Part shown: positions 63,982 to 64,000 of the stretch, piece after piece | Layout of the letters: each line of letters starts with the position of its first letter | Position numbering within the stretch: position 1 is the first letter of the stretch | NCBI RefSeq assembly: GCF_001665835.1 | Contig: NZ_LZSX01000039.1 | Coordinates: forward strand, 141,245-205,244 | Direction: 5' to 3' | DNA length: 64,000 nucleotides | Origin: Mycobacterium colombiense | GTDB taxonomy: Bacteria; Actinomycetota; Actinomycetes; Mycobacteriales; Mycobacteriaceae | Translations under genes and position numbers: made by a program | The notes under the pieces: generated by a model | Seen by the model: only the letters and a program-made list of their open reading frames with translations | Database searches by the model: none | What the model was told of the DNA's origin: nothing

Positions 63982-64000
63982 CTGTCTCTTATACACATCT
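63982..64000. other. Nextera transposase adapter sequence (not genomic)
   Basis: CTGTCTCTTATACACATCT is exactly the reverse complement of the 19-base Tn5 mosaic end used in Nextera libraries. It replaces genomic sequence at the contig end. Reverse-strand translation begins with the well-known artefact peptides MCIRDR and MYKRQ. Confidence 0.98.

Noticed and set aside
62589..63998. Long reverse-strand open frame beginning MCIRDR opposite the septum-formation gene
   Set aside because: Its start codon comes from the Nextera adapter and its composition is that of an antisense shadow of a G+C-rich gene.

Overview
The window is high-GC actinobacterial chromosome. It is the mycobacterial cell-envelope core locus, collinear with M. 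tuberculosis Rv3778c to Rv3835. Three things point to a slow-growing Mycobacterium of the M. avium complex or a close relative: embR lies directly upstream of embA, DprE1 has Ala where M. tuberculosis has the benzothiazinone-target Cys, and the sulfolipid locus and PE_PGRS62 are missing. Assignments rest on reading motifs and on recalled family sequences; no database search was run. The last 19 bases are a Nextera transposase adapter, so the window ends at an artificial contig edge.

Layout. 1-6061: a PLP-fold protein gene (cut at the left edge), then an apparent operon of a polytopic envelope protein, the proteasome activator Bpa, and wzt-glfT1-wzm for starting and exporting galactan. 6164-7620: a TauD-like dioxygenase where M. 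tuberculosis has Rv3784-Rv3787c, then a Gre-factor-like protein. 7664-12212: GtrA-like protein, dprE1, dprE2, aftA. 12216-25448: embC, embA and embB, with a five-gene insertion (His-rich secreted peptide; ArsR, SRPBCC and DinB-like genes; embR) between embC and embA. 25615-27427: a secreted protein, a GarA-like FHA protein and a CRP-like regulator. 27457-38174: fadE35, then accD4, pks13 and fadD32 (mycolic acid condensation). 38500-41783: Rv3802c lipase, MPT51 and antigen 85A. 42121-48615: aftB, ubiA, PAP2 phosphatase, glfT2, glf. 48870-56995: Erp, an amidase/LGFP protein, a HAD phosphatase, three tandem PlsC acyltransferases, a lactamase-fold/Rieske protein and a small partner. 57006-61231: a TetR-controlled redox cluster, a methyltransferase and an AraC regulator. 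61235-63981: serS and a septum-formation-domain protein, cut by the adapter.

How the genes work together. DprE1/DprE2 and UbiA with the PAP2 protein make decaprenyl-phospho-arabinose. Glf, GlfT1 and GlfT2 build galactan, which Wzm/Wzt move across the membrane. AftA, EmbA/B/C and AftB add arabinan. FadD32, AccD4 and Pks13 make mycolates, and antigen 85A attaches them. The less ordinary parts are regulatory or accessory: three spaced palindromes before fadD32, a matched pair of 26-bp operators around the TetR gene, a palindrome with CRP geometry before the FHA/CRP-like pair, and the insertion within the emb cluster.
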